6,616 bases of DNA from Pseudorhodobacter sp. (GTDB lineage Bacteria; Pseudomonadota; Alphaproteobacteria; Rhodobacterales; Rhodobacteraceae): contig JACMNW010000264.1 of assembly GCA_014378345.1 (NCBI GenBank), positions 1 to 6,616 of the forward strand. Reading direction: 5' to 3'. The notes under the pieces were generated by a model, which searched no databases, had not been told where the DNA came from, and was given only the letters and a program-made list of their open reading frames with translations. Within the stretch, counting starts at the first letter, position 1. The number at the start of each line of letters is the position of its first letter. Positions 5,951 to 6,616 of this stretch are shown piece after piece. A program made the translations under genes and the position numbers.

Positions 5951-6223
5951 ATGCGCGTTGCCCTTATCTGCATCGACAAACCGGGTGCCCTGCAAACTCG
6001 GCTTGATAACCGCGCGGGGCATTTGGCGCATATAGCGGCCACGGGTGTGGTTGAGATGGCTGGGCCGTTTCTGAACCCGGAAGGGCAAATGACGGGGTCA
6101 TTGATTATCCTGAACGTCGATAGTCTGGCAGATGCCCAGAATTGGGCCGTGTTAGACCCTTATTCTGTGGCTGGCCTGTTCCAATCCGTAACCATAACCG
6201 AATGGAAAAAGGTGGTCGGATGA
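5951..6223 (+). CDS. YciI-family protein
   Basis: This is a 90-aa single-domain protein with the YciI ferredoxin-like alpha/beta pattern: an initial strand RVALICIDKPGA, the RAGHLAHIAATG segment with conserved His24, a central GPFLNPEGQMTGSLIILNVDSLADA stretch (split 38-46 and 47-62), and DPYSVAGLF (69-77) with Asp69. The His/Asp pair is the proposed active site of the family, but no reaction is established for this branch. AGGAA lies 7 bases upstream of the ATG, at the end of gpsA. The stop overlaps the EVE-domain gene start (ATGA). Its place in the tsaD-gpsA transcript suggests housekeeping use, perhaps detoxification or small-molecule clearance; that is inference. It is small but complete. 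Confidence 0.93.
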   Translation: MRVALICIDKPGALQTRLDNRAGHLAHIAATGVVEMAGPFLNPEGQMTGSLIILNVDSLADAQNWAVLDPYSVAGLFQSVTITEWKKVVG

Positions 6224-6616
6224 CCTATTGGCTGTTCAAATCTGAACCCGATACCTGGGGCTGGGATGACCAGGTTGCCCGGGGTTATGTGGGCGAAGAA
6301 TGGCACGGCGTGCGCAATTATCAGGCGCGCAACAACATGCGCGCGATGGTGGTCGGCGATTTGGGATTTTTTTATCATTCCAACATCGGGAAGGCCGTTG
6401 TCGGCATTATTGAGGTTTGCCGTACCAGCTTGCCCGATAGCACAACCGACGATCCGCGCTGGGATTGTGTGATGATCCGGGCGGTGCGCCCCTTTGCAAA
6501 ACTCGTCACACTTGATGAGTGCAAGGTGCAGCCGGGGTTGGAAAAGATGGTGCTGATCAACAATTCGCGCCTGTCGGTGCAACCTGTTTCCCGCGATGAA
6601 TGGCGTATTGTTTGCG
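6220..6616 (+). CDS. EVE-domain protein, 3' end cut by the window
   Basis: The frame from the ATG at 6220, overlapping the YciI-family stop, stays open to the window edge (132 codons). It reads MTYWLFKSEPDTWGWDDQ, then HGVRNYQARNNMR (29-41), VGDLGFFYHSN (45-55), VVGIIEV (60-66), DDPRWDCVMIRAVRPF (77-92) and LINNSRLSVQPVSRDEW (113-129). These are the hallmarks of the EVE domain (PUA-like fold; the YxxxSEPxxxxW start and the NYQARN motif). EVE proteins of this group are about 135-140 aa, so only a few C-terminal residues are missing. EVE/PUA-like folds bind modified bases in RNA or DNA; the ligand of this housekeeping member is unknown. AAGGTGG lies just upstream as ribosome-binding site. It is the fourth gene of the tsaD operon. 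Linkage to a tRNA-modifying enzyme is consistent with a role in nucleic-acid modification, but does not prove it. Confidence 0.95.
   Translation, partial: MTYWLFKSEPDTWGWDDQVARGYVGEEWHGVRNYQARNNMRAMVVGDLGFFYHSNIGKAVVGIIEVCRTSLPDSTTDDPRWDCVMIRAVRPFAKLVTLDECKVQPGLEKMVLINNSRLSVQPVSRDEWRIVC

Overview
The window looks like a chromosomal segment of an alphaproteobacterium, most likely Rhodobacteraceae. The basis is gene order and protein character: a heme-biosynthesis run (hemD, a mitofilin-like membrane protein, hemY) lies back to back with tsaD, gpsA, a YciI-family gene and an EVE-domain gene. This was read by eye, with no database search.

Left edge (1-348): a tyrosine recombinase (phage/island-type integrase) gene begins at 183 on the minus strand and runs off the left edge. 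It carries an in-frame amber codon at codon 35, so it looks broken. Its 165-bp upstream region holds four copies of GGGGGTAT in mixed orientation and an A/T-rich hairpin. Next to it is tRNA-Thr(CGT), 349-424 minus, with encoded CCA. The picture is the integrase end of a genomic island or prophage integrated at the 3' end of this tRNA, with the island to the left and the core chromosome to the right.

Middle (468-3861, minus strand): hemD, then the mitofilin-like gene, then hemY, reading toward the tRNA. HemD makes uroporphyrinogen III. The mitofilin-like protein is a single-pass membrane protein with a long alanine-rich, probably coiled-coil, periplasmic part. HemY is a two-TM, TPR-containing inner-membrane protein that ends in a four-cysteine zinc-ribbon/rubredoxin-like module. 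The mitofilin-like gene and hemY are 10 bp apart, and the hemY ribosome-binding site overlaps the stop codon of the gene before it.

Right (3908-6616, plus strand): tsaD, gpsA, a YciI-family gene and an EVE-domain gene (cut by the right edge). They are packed with two 4-base ATGA overlaps and one 4-base gap, so this is almost certainly one transcript. TsaD makes the t6A37 modification of ANN-decoding tRNAs, GpsA makes sn-glycerol-3-phosphate for phospholipids, and the last two are small proteins of uncertain role. The two operons diverge from a 46-bp gap (3862-3907).

Nothing here is a clearly new system. The points most worth a second look are the decayed integrase and its repeat array at tRNA-Thr, the metal-binding tail on HemY, the mitofilin homologue inside the heme operon, and a His in place of the usual Asn in a conserved TsaD motif.
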